Assembly: GCA_964465665.1 (NCBI GenBank) | Contig: CAYXKM010000337.1 | Location: 1-8,508 of the forward strand | Direction: 5' to 3' | Source: JAKEGN01 sp964465665 | GTDB taxonomy: Bacteria; Pseudomonadota; Gammaproteobacteria; Steroidobacterales; Woeseiaceae | DNA: 8,508 bases | Shown: in pieces, positions 1 to 8,051 of the stretch | Layout: every line of letters begins with the position of its first letter | Position numbering within the stretch: position 1 is the stretch's first letter | Translations under genes and position numbers: made by a program | Notes under the pieces: generated by a model | What the model saw: only the letters and a program-made list of their open reading frames with translations | The model's database searches: none | What the model was told of the DNA's origin: nothing

Positions 1-3000
1 GTCGACGGGTATTTCGCAGAACTCGTGCAAGAGCGGGAAATACAGCGCCGTCCTGACCGGAGCTCCGGCGAGGTGCCTGTAAAGCGTTGCATACTTTTGC
101 AGTTGCGGCCGGTAACGCGCCGCTTCCTGGTTCAGAAACCCGGCCAGATTTCCGCCTTCATGCGAGCTCGTCTTGTAATCGACTATCCAATGCACACCAT
201 TGTCGATTCGCACCCGATCGATGACGATGGAAATCACCTGCCCCTCGAATACACCGCTGAGCGGCAATTCCGAATGGCCGTCACCGGACAGCACCCACTT
301 CCCGCGGGAGTCTTGCAGGACTCCGAGCAATGCCTGCTCGACACGCTCGCAAACGCCGGCGGACAAAGCCTCCGGCACCCCGAGTTCCAATGCCATTCTC
401 AGAGTGGCAGGTCGCAGAGTGCCGATGGAGGCCACATCAACCTGCAATGTGCCCTGCGCCATCTGTGTCAGCCACCGATGCACGATCGTACCCGCATGGC
501 GTGCTGCCATACCTACCCAGTAGTACTCGATGTCGATAGCGGACCCGGCGCTCGACGCCAGCTCCGGCTGGACGGGCAGCTGCGGCGGCGCCGGGAGCTC
601 GAACGGCCGCTTGAATCGGCGAAGCAGCGGTTCTCTGAGCATCGATGCTGTCTCGACGATGCCCTCGTGGATGCCCTGGCCGGCCGCAAATGACCGCGCA
701 TAGTCGTCCTCCACAGCCGACCATAGGCGTCCGAGCAGGCTGCCGACCGGCGGCGCCCGGTACGATGCTCGGTCCGGACTCAATGAAACACTACCTATCA
801 GGTGCAAGCTGCAGCGGGCGCGCGTGCAGGCAACGTATAACAGCCGGTCCAGTTCCAGCCGATCCTTGTCCGATTCCGCGGCCTCGATGCACTGGTGCAG
901 CGGATCGTTTTCCAGTTCAGCTCGCGCCCCAACCGGGCTGAGCAGCATTTCCATCTCGTTATCCGCACCCGGCAGGTTCATCCAGCTCATAATCGACTTG
1001 CGCCGGCCTCGCGTACTCCGGCCGAGCGCGTAAAGCATTACCTCGTCGAACTCAAGGCCTTTCGCCTTGTGCATCGTCATCACCTGCAAGGCATATGGGT
1101 CATCGACCATGCTCGAAACACGCTCCTCGTCCAGCCGGGATTCGAGTTCGGCAACATCAATCAGCGTTCCTGCAGTCTCGATTTTCTCGACCACATCGAG
1201 GAAACGATATGCGTTGTCCAGCTGTTCGGGAGTCTGCAGCAGCGACGGACCCCCAAGCCCGTACCATGCCGTTTCGACTCGGTCGCGAAAGGACTCGGTC
1301 GGTCGCGGTATGAAATCGCGATCGAGCAAGGCGGCCAGACGTTCGAGGCGCTGTTGCGCATCCCCGGAAAGCAGACGCACGCGCTCACTGTCGCACATCA
1401 GTTCGCGAACGGAACTGCTGGCGTCATTGAAAACGAGGTGATGCAGGTCGGTCCACGTCAATCCAATCCACGGTCCGCGGAGCAATGCGAGCCAGGCAAG
1501 CCGGTCGCCCTCGTGACACATGGCGCGGGTCAATGCCAGCAGGTCGATGATCTCCGGCAAGTCCGTCAGCCGGTCAATCTCGATTGCCGTATACGGGATA
1601 CTAGCTTCGCGCAAGCGACGCAGCAGGGCCGGCAACTGGGACCGGCTCCGAACCAGCAGCGCGCGGGTGCGCTCCGGGACTTCGGCCAGGCACTGCCGGA
1701 TCACGGCACAGCCGTAGTCTGCTTCCTCGTCCGGCGTCGCGCCAAATAATGCGTGCACCTGCCACGTACTTTCATCGTTCCGCGAATTGACCGGAACGGA
1801 CGCCGAGTATCTGATCGCTCCTTCGCCAATGTCATCCGCGATCGGAAGTACCTGCGCAAATACGGTATTGAACCAGTGCACGAGGTTTGCTCCGGAGCGG
1901 AAATTGCGACGCAGGACGAGTGAATCCAGTGCCAGCGCCGCCAGTCCATTTTCTCTCAGTTGCAGGAAACGTCCGACCTCCGCATCCCGGAACCGGTAAA
2001 TTGACTGCATCGGGTCGCCGACACAGAACAGGGTCCGGCCATCGCCCGGACTCCAGCCTTTGATCAGGTTTGCAATCAACCGATACTGACCGACCGAGGT
2101 GTCCTGCATTTCATCGATAAGGATGTGCTTTATCGTGTTGTCAAGACGCAGTGCAACGTCCCCCGGCACATCGCCGTTACCGAGTGTAGCGGCCGCTGCC
2201 AGCGCCACTTCCGTATGATCCGAAATCGCACGTTCCCTGAAGATCCGCCGCAATTCGACAACGGCCAGCGGCATGATCTTCAAGAGGGCAAGCAGGACCT
2301 GCCATTGTCTCTCGTCATACACCGGTTCAGGCAAACTCCTGACCCTTTGCAGCACTGCCCGCAGGCTATCCTGCGACTGCAAGCCGCCGAGGATTTCCAG
2401 CAGACGCTTTTTCTCGCCATTGTCGCCAGGCGGAAATCCTTCGTTTTTGGTCACGGATTTGCGCCAGCCGCCATCCCTGGTCAGCAGCAGCCCGGCAATT
2501 CCCCGCCAGGCCGGCAGATCCTCTATCTTGCATTGCGGGAACGCGGCGAGTCCCGCAACCGGCAGTAGCGGGTGCCGGTCATTGCCCGCCTCCAGAAGAT
2601 TCCTTGACGCGTACCGGAGAAGCTTGAGCAGATTCTCACGCAGCTCCGGAGCGAAAGCGCGAAACGACCTGTCGAGGTGCGTGGATATATATGTCCGTAT
2701 GCTTTTTTCCAGGCGCGGACGGGCGTTCTCGGCAGACCGGCCATCTGCATAACTGCCGCTGCCGGTCAATTCCATCCATTGATCGCGGGTTTCGAGCATT
2801 CGCGCCAGATAGTCGATATATGCGCCGGTATGGTTGTCCAGGTGTTTAAGAAGCCGCTCAATGCATAGGGAAAATTCGTTGCCAGCCGTTATCCAGTCCA
2901 GGGTTGCAGCAGCAGCCCGTCGATAGACAGACTTCATCTCGGCATCGGCAAGAGTCGTGAGCGAACCGCCGAGACCGGAGCTTACCGGCACGGATGCAGT

Positions 3001-3393
3001 AAGGCTCGCGCAGAACGAGTCGAGAGTCTGAATGCGCATGCGACGTGGCAATTCTCGCAGACCCCAGCCGAGTTCCTGGTCACGCTGCAAGACGGCGGCT
3101 GCAAGCTCGATGGTCTTCCGACGATGAGCTTCGTCAGGCATGACGCCCTGCGTGGCAGCACTCAATGCAACATTGATGCGCGCGAGCATTTCAAATGCCG
3201 CCTTGCGGGTGAAAGTAATCCCCAGGATCTCTTCCGGTTGTTGCACGCCGGACAGCAGCCGCAGGTACCGCTGGATCAGCAACTCGGTCTTGCCGGATCC
3301 GGCGGGAGCCTGCACGATGAAAGATCGCGATACATCCAGCGCTTCGATCCGCGCCTCATCGTCGGCTGCCAGGAGGCGTGTGTCATCCGACAC
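1..3393 (-). CDS. AddA-like UvrD-family helicase with C-terminal PD-(D/E)XK nuclease (3' end outside window)
   Basis: This is the motor and nuclease subunit of a two-gene AddAB-type helicase-nuclease, which would unwind and resect DNA double-strand breaks for RecA loading. The frame stays open for 1131 codons to the left edge. SF1A helicase motifs appear in order: Walker A APAGSGKT (29-36), motif Ia TFTRKAAFEM (60-69), Walker B ILIDEMQDTS (D427, E428), motif III GDPMQSIYRFR (459-469), TMHKAKGLEFD (773-783) and motif VI YVACTRAR (853-860). A nuclease domain follows, with VIDRV (D1059) and IVDYKTS (D1072, K1074). The visible end, LYFPLLHEFCEIPVD, resembles the extreme C-terminus of these proteins, so only a few tens of residues should be missing. 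The GTG at 3393 is chosen because GGAG lies 7 nt upstream and Walker A then falls at the usual distance. The start lies inside the 3' end of the AddB-like gene. RecB is less likely, because the partner is AddB-like. Confidence 0.93.
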   Translation of the reverse strand, partial: MSDDTRLLAADDEARIEALDVSRSFIVQAPAGSGKTELLIQRYLRLLSGVQQPEEILGITFTRKAAFEMLARINVALSAATQGVMPDEAHRRKTIELAAAVLQRDQELGWGLRELPRRMRIQTLDSFCASLTASVPVSSGLGGSLTTLADAEMKSVYRRAAAATLDWITAGNEFSLCIERLLKHLDNHTGAYIDYLARMLETRDQWMELTGSGSYADGRSAENARPRLEKSIRTYISTHLDRSFRAFAPELRENLLKLLRYASRNLLEAGNDRHPLLPVAGLAAFPQCKIEDLPAWRGIAGLLLTRDGGWRKSVTKNEGFPPGDNGEKKRLLEILGGLQSQDSLRAVLQRVRSLPEPVYDERQWQVLLALLKIMPLAVVELRRIFRERAISDHTEVALAAAATLGNGDVPGDVALRLDNTIKHILIDEMQDTSVGQYRLIANLIKGWSPGDGRTLFCVGDPMQSIYRFRDAEVGRFLQLRENGLAALALDSLVLRRNFRSGANLVHWFNTVFAQVLPIADDIGEGAIRYSASVPVNSRNDESTWQVHALFGATPDEEADYGCAVIRQCLAEVPERTRALLVRSRSQLPALLRRLREASIPYTAIEIDRLTDLPEIIDLLALTRAMCHEGDRLAWLALLRGPWIGLTWTDLHHLVFNDASSSVRELMCDSERVRLLSGDAQQRLERLAALLDRDFIPRPTESFRDRVETAWYGLGGPSLLQTPEQLDNAYRFLDVVEKIETAGTLIDVAELESRLDEERVSSMVDDPYALQVMTMHKAKGLEFDEVMLYALGRSTRGRRKSIMSWMNLPGADNEMEMLLSPVGARAELENDPLHQCIEAAESDKDRLELDRLLYVACTRARCSLHLIGSVSLSPDRASYRAPPVGSLLGRLWSAVEDDYARSFAAGQGIHEGIVETASMLREPLLRRFKRPFELPAPPQLPVQPELASSAGSAIDIEYYWVGMAARHAGTIVHRWLTQMAQGTLQVDVASIGTLRPATLRMALELGVPEALSAGVCERVEQALLGVLQDSRGKWVLSGDGHSELPLSGVFEGQVISIVIDRVRIDNGVHWIVDYKTSSHEGGNLAGFLNQEAARYRPQLQKYATLYRHLAGAPVRTALYFPLLHEFCEIPVD

Positions 3394-5986
3394 GTTTGAG
3401 CTCCGCAACCCGGCTGAGGATGGCAAGAATGCCGGGGTTCTGTTCGGTCCTGTTGATGGCAATACGAACATCGCCATTGGCCAGGTTGCGCAATGCGCCT
3501 TCGGCGGTCGTGATCCAGCCTGCGAGCCTCATGTCCCAGTCGTCACGTCGTCTGGCATCCCAGTCGACGCTGCCACCGGTGCCCTTGTAAACGATTTCGC
3601 GACTGTCGATGTTGATCAGTGCGAGGCCGCCGATGGGCCCGCCTGCTGCCAATGCGTACACGACCAGCTGCAAATCGAGCAAATCACCGTCTCTGTCGAG
3701 CAAGGACTTCGGCATGCCGGTCTTGTAGTCGATAATCAGCCGGCTGCCGTCGGACAGGCGGTCGATCCGGTCCACCCGCAATTGCAGCCGTACGCCGAAT
3801 CGCTCGAACTCGATCCGATTCTCGACATGTTCGATAGCGAACCGTGGACGCAAACGCTCTGCTGCGACAAAGTTCCGCAGTATCGTGCGCATGCGCTGGC
3901 TTTCGAGCTCGAGCAATTTTCGATGGGTCGTATTCAGATTTACCTGAGCCGGTTTGACGACCTTCGATACGGCACGGTCGACGCGGATTCCGATTTCGGC
4001 ATCCGTCCAGCCTGCAATGATGTCGAAACCCGGTTTGTCCGAGAGAAACGCATGCAGGACCTGATGCATGAGACTGCCCTTGAATGCAGCCGGCAGGCCC
4101 GATTCTATGCGCCGCATTTCCCGGATGCGCAGACGCCCGTGGGCAAACGCTGAAAATGGCTCGCTGGACTGCATTTGTACGGTGTGCGCGCCACCGGCGA
4201 CTTTCTCCCCCGGCGAAACCGGTGGCGCAGAATCCGCCCGCAGTTCTGTCAGTCCGGTCGCGTCCTGCAATTGCATCGCATGCCAGCCGGGATCCGCCAG
4301 GCTTTCGTCCGTCGGCAATGACAGGCTGGCCAGCAACGGACTGGGCAATAATTCCGTCTCGCCATCACTGCTTGCCCAGCTCAGGACGACCTGCGATGCC
4401 GATGCGCAAATGCGCTGCAACACCTGCTCCGCGAACTCGAGGCTGTCACGCGGCGTTCCGTCGGGCATGCCATACATTTCCTGCAGCGTTCGTGAAATCA
4501 GCGCGAGCGGATTGGGCGGCGGCGGCCATCGTGCCGAATCCAGGCCACAAACCCAGGCGAAGTCGAAAGACAGCCCGCTGGCTTCAAGCGTGCCAAGTAG
4601 CTGGACCGGACCGCCATCAAGCTCCGGCTGGAAGATAACTTCGGAAGCCATGCTGCAGATCCGGTCTATGGCCGCCGACATCGGATCGCGTGTGGATACG
4701 AGCCCGGTTGCCGCAAACTCGGCAAGCAATGTGCGCCATCGGTTCAGCAGCTGATAGCCAGCGCTGTCCTGCGGCGCAACTCCGGGCCAGCCCATCGCCG
4801 TCAGCAGCCTGTCAAACCGTTCTGCCCACTGCGCCGGTGTAGCATCGCCGCGGTGTTCGGCACGAAATGTGACGATACGTTCGATGGCCGCCAGCCATAG
4901 CGTGGTGTCTGCGCTCTTTTCCCTGCCGCGGAGCAATGCCGCAAGGCTCGCCGGTGTCCAGCTTCGATCCGGCCATTGGCGCAGTTCCAGCTCGCAACGG
5001 CTGCGCCCCGCCAGGCCGGCACTCACGATGAATGGGCTGCGAAGCAGGAGTCCGATGTCACGTGACGGCAGGCCTTGTTGTATCCAGCGCAACAGCAGTA
5101 ACGCGACTGAAATCGCCGGAAAATCGCAGAGTCGCCGTCCGTAGGACACTTCGACCGCGTTGCGTGCTGCCTCACCGCTGTATTGCCAACCGGGCGCAAA
5201 TCCTTCCCTGACCAGCCTGGTAGCCGCAGGAGCGTTCGTATTCAGGTCGGGACAGATGATCGCAACCCGCGCGACCGGCGCCTTGAACAATTTCTGCCTG
5301 GCCCAACGACCTGCCGCGCGAAATTCCTGTTGTCGATTACGGAACGAGCGTGTCACAAGCTGCACGTTTCTGTTGGACACTCCTGCGATTTCGACGTCGC
5401 ATTTCTGATTTCGCAGTTCTTTGATGATTCGTTGCATGGCCGGCGATACGCGGTCGAACCCTGCAAGAACCACACTTTCCGGAGCCACGATCGCGCCCGA
5501 TCGCACTGCGTCGGCAACCAGTGCGGGCAGCATTGCTGCATCGACCCAGTTATTACTGACGAGGGTTTCGTGATACGTCCGTGCGGCACTCGCAAACTGC
5601 TCCTGATCGGTGCTGCGAGCGAATCTTGAGAGCTGCTCGAGTGGCACAGTGTATTCGTTCATTCTCCGCCACGCCTGGCCGGCCAACCGGACGACACTGG
5701 CGATATTCAGCAACGGATCCGGCGCGTGTCTTGCAAGGCAGCGCTCCCAGAGTATGGCGGCAGAACCCTGATTGATGCGCACGGGCCATGGGCGGTCGAG
5801 ATTTGCGGAGTCGATCAGCTTGTCAAGCCAGCCACCGCGAAAATGAATTTCGGGTGTACGCCAGCTTTGATGCCCGCTCTCGAGCATCTGCCGGGTGTGC
5901 GACCGGTGCAGATCGAGGGCGAGGCGCCGGCTCGCCGTGACGATCACCGTGGAGTCCTGAATGGCTGCGGTCAACCAGGGATACAT
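3383..5986 (-). CDS. AddB-like PD-(D/E)XK nuclease subunit ('probable DNA repair protein' family)
   Basis: This 867-residue protein is the expected partner of the downstream AddA-like helicase. Family hallmarks include LLGTLEASGLSFDFAWVCGL followed by WPPPPNPLAL in the middle, and PFSAFAHGRL at 610-619. The C-terminal nuclease has GSLMH (H641), DRID (D742), IIDYKTG (D753, K755) and QLVVY (Q773, Y777). The length is close to the roughly 900 residues usual for the TIGR03623-type branch. There is no Walker A motif, so the N-terminal helicase-like fold should be non-catalytic, as usual in this branch. The C-terminal 259 residues contain no cysteine, so the iron-sulfur cluster of AddB proteins appears to be lost. 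The ATG at 5986 is the only reasonable start: an in-frame TGA lies seven codons upstream and no ATG, GTG or TTG lies between. Its ribosome binding site is weak. The stop overlaps the helicase gene by 11 bp. Confidence 0.92.
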   Translation of the reverse strand: MYPWLTAAIQDSTVIVTASRRLALDLHRSHTRQMLESGHQSWRTPEIHFRGGWLDKLIDSANLDRPWPVRINQGSAAILWERCLARHAPDPLLNIASVVRLAGQAWRRMNEYTVPLEQLSRFARSTDQEQFASAARTYHETLVSNNWVDAAMLPALVADAVRSGAIVAPESVVLAGFDRVSPAMQRIIKELRNQKCDVEIAGVSNRNVQLVTRSFRNRQQEFRAAGRWARQKLFKAPVARVAIICPDLNTNAPAATRLVREGFAPGWQYSGEAARNAVEVSYGRRLCDFPAISVALLLLRWIQQGLPSRDIGLLLRSPFIVSAGLAGRSRCELELRQWPDRSWTPASLAALLRGREKSADTTLWLAAIERIVTFRAEHRGDATPAQWAERFDRLLTAMGWPGVAPQDSAGYQLLNRWRTLLAEFAATGLVSTRDPMSAAIDRICSMASEVIFQPELDGGPVQLLGTLEASGLSFDFAWVCGLDSARWPPPPNPLALISRTLQEMYGMPDGTPRDSLEFAEQVLQRICASASQVVLSWASSDGETELLPSPLLASLSLPTDESLADPGWHAMQLQDATGLTELRADSAPPVSPGEKVAGGAHTVQMQSSEPFSAFAHGRLRIREMRRIESGLPAAFKGSLMHQVLHAFLSDKPGFDIIAGWTDAEIGIRVDRAVSKVVKPAQVNLNTTHRKLLELESQRMRTILRNFVAAERLRPRFAIEHVENRIEFERFGVRLQLRVDRIDRLSDGSRLIIDYKTGMPKSLLDRDGDLLDLQLVVYALAAGGPIGGLALINIDSREIVYKGTGGSVDWDARRRDDWDMRLAGWITTAEGALRNLANGDVRIAINRTEQNPGILAILSRVAELKRVG
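3401..3404 (-). promoter_or_regulatory. Shine-Dalgarno for the AddA-like gene, inside the AddB-like coding region
   Basis: On the minus strand GGAG lies 7 nt before the GTG at 3393, and both are within the last codons of the upstream AddB-like gene. This decides the start. An alternative ATGA overlap (ATG at 3387) opens a different frame that does not encode the helicase. The arrangement suggests translational coupling of the two subunits. Confidence 0.6.
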
Positions 5987-6105
5987 GGAATCTTGCTGTC
6001 GCAGTCAGAGGCTATGCGCTGCGCCGTCAAATCGCCTGGCTTTGCATGCAGTGCTTGCGAGTGATATACGCGCCAGGAGCGTACCCGCCGCTGAAGTGCT
6101 CGTCA

Positions 6106-7326
6106 TCAGACGGCACCGCTTCGACGAAGAGCCTCGATTTCCGCCACCGTATACTGCAGCTCGCCGCCAAGAACTGTGTCTGTATGCTGGCCGAGCGTAG
6201 GTGCCGCAGATCGGTACTCCACCGGTGTCGCCGAAAAATGCACCGGGTTGGTAACGGACGGTACGCTGTCTGCGAGTGCATGAGGCAACTGACATACGAG
6301 CCCAATTTCCTCGGCGTACGGATCACTGAACACAGCATGCAGGTTATTGATGCGGCCGGCTGGCACACCGGCAATTGCAAGTTTCCTGAGCCAGTGCGCC
6401 GACGTTTTGTGGCGAAGCCGATCGGACATCAGCGCAACCAGATCCGCACGATTCCGCACACGTGCATCGTTGGTCGCGAAACGGCGCTCGCTCCCGACGC
6501 TACCCAGATCCAGGCATTGCATGCAGGCAAGGAACTGCCTGTCATTGCCGATAGCAATCATGACTTCGCCGTCGCTTGTTAAAAATGTCTGGTAGGGCAC
6601 GAGATTCGGGTGAGCAGTCCCGAGGCGACCCGGCGATTTACCGGTCATCAGGTAGTTCTGATTCTGATTCGCGAGCCAGGCCACCTGGCTGTGATACAGC
6701 GACAGGTCGATGCTCTGACCTTTTCCAGTACGATGCCTGGCTTCCAGTGCAGCCAGTATCGCAGTTACCGCATACATGCCAGTCATGATGTCAGCGATCG
6801 CAACGCCGACTTTTTGCGGGCGGCCGCCTTCTTCGTCCGGACCTCCGGTGATGCTCATCAGTCCTGCTTCCGCCTGCATCATTGCATCGTATCCGGGCAA
6901 CCGGCTCCGGGAGCCGGTCTGACCGTAAGCTGAAATGGAACAATAGATGAGGCGCGGATTCAGGTGCAGCAGGCTGTCTGCGTCCAAACCGTACTTGGCC
7001 AGGGTTCCGACACGAAAGTTCTCGATCAGGATGTCGGCGCTTCTCGCCAGCCGCGTAACCAGCGCCTGTCCGCCGGACTGCGACAAATCGGCAGTAACGG
7101 ATTTCTTGTTGCGATTTGCAGCAAGAAAATATGCGGATTCGCCGGTTTGGTTGCCGGCGTTGTCGGTCAGCCAGGGTGGACCCCAGAACCTCGTGTCGTC
7201 ACCGGTCACGGGCCTTTCGATTTTGATGACGTCTGCTCCATAGTCGGCGAGCAACTGACCGGCCCAGGGTCCGGCGAGCACGCGACTCAAATCCAGCACC
7301 TTTATTCCGATTAATGGTCCGCTCAC
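6106..7326 (-). CDS. Class III (CaiB/BaiF) CoA-transferase, SUGCT-like
   Basis: This cytoplasmic enzyme would move CoA between carboxylic acids through an aspartyl-CoA intermediate. From the GTG start it has 406 residues, normal for the family. The N-terminus has VLDLSRVLAGPWAGQLLADY followed by GADVIKIERP (about 10-39). Then come GDDTRFWGPP, NRNKKSVTADL, AYGQTG (133-138), PGYDAMMQAEAGLM with the predicted catalytic Asp147, GVPAGRINN (320-328) and TLGQHTDTVL near the end. The pattern closely follows human SUGCT (succinyl-CoA:glutarate CoA-transferase), but bacterial relatives use many acids, so the substrate is unassigned. No pathway gene lies next to it. The longest reading frame begins at 7458, but that start would include an intrinsic terminator. 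ATG 7338 has no Shine-Dalgarno. GTG 7326 has GGGG 6 nt upstream and gives the typical beginning MSGPLIGIKVLDLSR, so I prefer it. Confidence 0.92.
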   Translation of the reverse strand: MSGPLIGIKVLDLSRVLAGPWAGQLLADYGADVIKIERPVTGDDTRFWGPPWLTDNAGNQTGESAYFLAANRNKKSVTADLSQSGGQALVTRLARSADILIENFRVGTLAKYGLDADSLLHLNPRLIYCSISAYGQTGSRSRLPGYDAMMQAEAGLMSITGGPDEEGGRPQKVGVAIADIMTGMYAVTAILAALEARHRTGKGQSIDLSLYHSQVAWLANQNQNYLMTGKSPGRLGTAHPNLVPYQTFLTSDGEVMIAIGNDRQFLACMQCLDLGSVGSERRFATNDARVRNRADLVALMSDRLRHKTSAHWLRKLAIAGVPAGRINNLHAVFSDPYAEEIGLVCQLPHALADSVPSVTNPVHFSATPVEYRSAAPTLGQHTDTVLGGELQYTVAEIEALRRSGAV

Positions 7327-7354
7327 CGTATACCCCATGAATTGACATGCCGGG

Positions 7355-7383
7355 ATTGTCGGGGGGGCCCTGTTCGATCGCAA
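7355..7383 (-). promoter_or_regulatory. Possible sigma-70 promoter of the CoA-transferase gene
   Basis: On the minus strand TTGCGA (7383-7378) and GACAAT (7360-7355) are separated by exactly 17 nt. Each matches four of six consensus bases. The site lies between the upstream terminator and the CoA-transferase start, and would give a leader of about 20 nt to the GTG at 7326. The spacer holds a run of seven C. The matches are modest, so this is a candidate only. Confidence 0.3.
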
Positions 7384-7413
7384 GCTCACTGAACTTTTGG
7401 GCTTTTCCGGGCC

Positions 7414-7447
7414 AATAAAAACCCGGCCAACCTTGCGGTTGGCCGGG
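7414..7447 (-). terminator. Rho-independent terminator with a GCAA tetraloop, 3' of the DUF6491-like gene
   Basis: Read on the minus strand, CCCGGCCAACC pairs perfectly with GGTTGGCCGGG (11 bp). They are joined by GCAA, a GNRA-type tetraloop, and followed directly by TTTTTATT. This is a textbook intrinsic terminator. The plus strand lacks a T tract after the stem, so it works in one direction. It lies about 73 nt after the stop of the DUF6491-like gene and separates it from the CoA-transferase. Confidence 0.9.
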
Positions 7448-7520
7448 CGGGTCCGCACGGAGATTGCGGATTGCGTGACTGAAACGTGTGGGGCAGTTCA
7501 GGACTGCCGTCCAGCACAGG

Positions 7521-7982
7521 TCAGTCTAGCTCTTCGACTTCGGCGCCTTTTACCTTTTCCGGCGCCGCCGTCTCTTGTTCTATCGGCTCTTTCTTGCCGA
7601 AATGGACCATCAGCTCGTCCGCCTGGTCCGCGTTGACTTCGGTGATTGAACGAATCCGGACGGATTCCCGGGACAGTCCGCCAAGAATAATGCCATCACC
7701 GCCGTATGGACAAAGCTGATCGTCTCGCGACGAAAAGCCCAGGCCCACGGACGACCTCAATTCAAAAGACGGGTACGACAGGGTCACCAGGAAACTCCTT
7801 TTGCCCGATCCCCGTATCAGCAGGTTCTGATCGTCCAGAGTCGTATAGTCTCGGACAGTACGGATCCATATGCAATCGGATCCATTGCGGTCTATGCCCT
7901 GAATCTGGCTAGGCTGCGGTTCCCCGACTACTACCCGAGTTAATGTAAATACTAAAAACAGTCCTGTTACTACCTGTTTCAT
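7521..7982 (-). CDS. Small exported protein resembling DUF6491
   Basis: The product has 153 residues and no known function. Residues 1-20 (MKQ, then a hydrophobic VVTGLFLVFTLTRVVVG stretch) look like a Sec signal peptide with probable cleavage near Gly20. There is no lipobox cysteine, so a soluble periplasmic protein is likely. The core CIWIRTVRDYTTLDDQNLLIR, FLVTLS and LCPYGGD resembles DUF6491 proteins of gammaproteobacteria. Those usually carry four cysteines. Here C37 and C91 remain, while the other two expected positions hold S72 and about V108. Residues 129-153 form a charged tail rich in Glu and Lys, probably disordered. An upstream extension in frame to a TTG near 8138 exists but would overlap the sulfurtransferase stop and bury the signal peptide. 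The ATG at 7982 is therefore chosen, although its ribosome binding site (AAAGA) is weak. The gene is probably transcribed alone, given the strong terminator after it. Confidence 0.8.
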   Translation of the reverse strand: MKQVVTGLFLVFTLTRVVVGEPQPSQIQGIDRNGSDCIWIRTVRDYTTLDDQNLLIRGSGKRSFLVTLSYPSFELRSSVGLGFSSRDDQLCPYGGDGIILGGLSRESVRIRSITEVNADQADELMVHFGKKEPIEQETAAPEKVKGAEVEELD

Positions 7983-8051
7983 AATCTTTTTTTCGTGAGA
8001 GACTCGCCGAGATCGAGGCATCCACCCGCCGGCTCCTGCCGCTTTAAATTG

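Noticed and set aside
1..6. GTCGAC at the very start as a possible cloning junction
   Set aside because: A single SalI hexamer in the middle of an intact coding frame is easily chance, and the frame encodes a normal family C-terminus.
895..1749. Plus-strand reading frame of 284 codons
   Set aside because: It lies wholly antisense to the conserved helicase motifs, has no recognisable domain, and looks like a shadow of a GC-rich gene.
3140..4153. Plus-strand reading frame of 337 codons
   Set aside because: It is antisense to the AddB/AddA junction and to the conserved AddB-like nuclease domain. The composition is typical of a shadow frame and no family is recognisable.
6025..6030. TTGACG on the minus strand as a -35 box for the AddB-like gene
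   Set aside because: No acceptable -10 element occurs at 16-18 nt, so I could not support a promoter in this 119-nt gap.
6075..6095. Small inverted repeat (TACGC/GCGTA) after the CoA-transferase stop as a terminator
   Set aside because: The stem is only 5 bp and no T tract follows.
7342..7347. Perfect TTGACA on the plus strand
   Set aside because: No -10 element at the right distance (the sequence there is G/C only), and no plus-strand gene follows.
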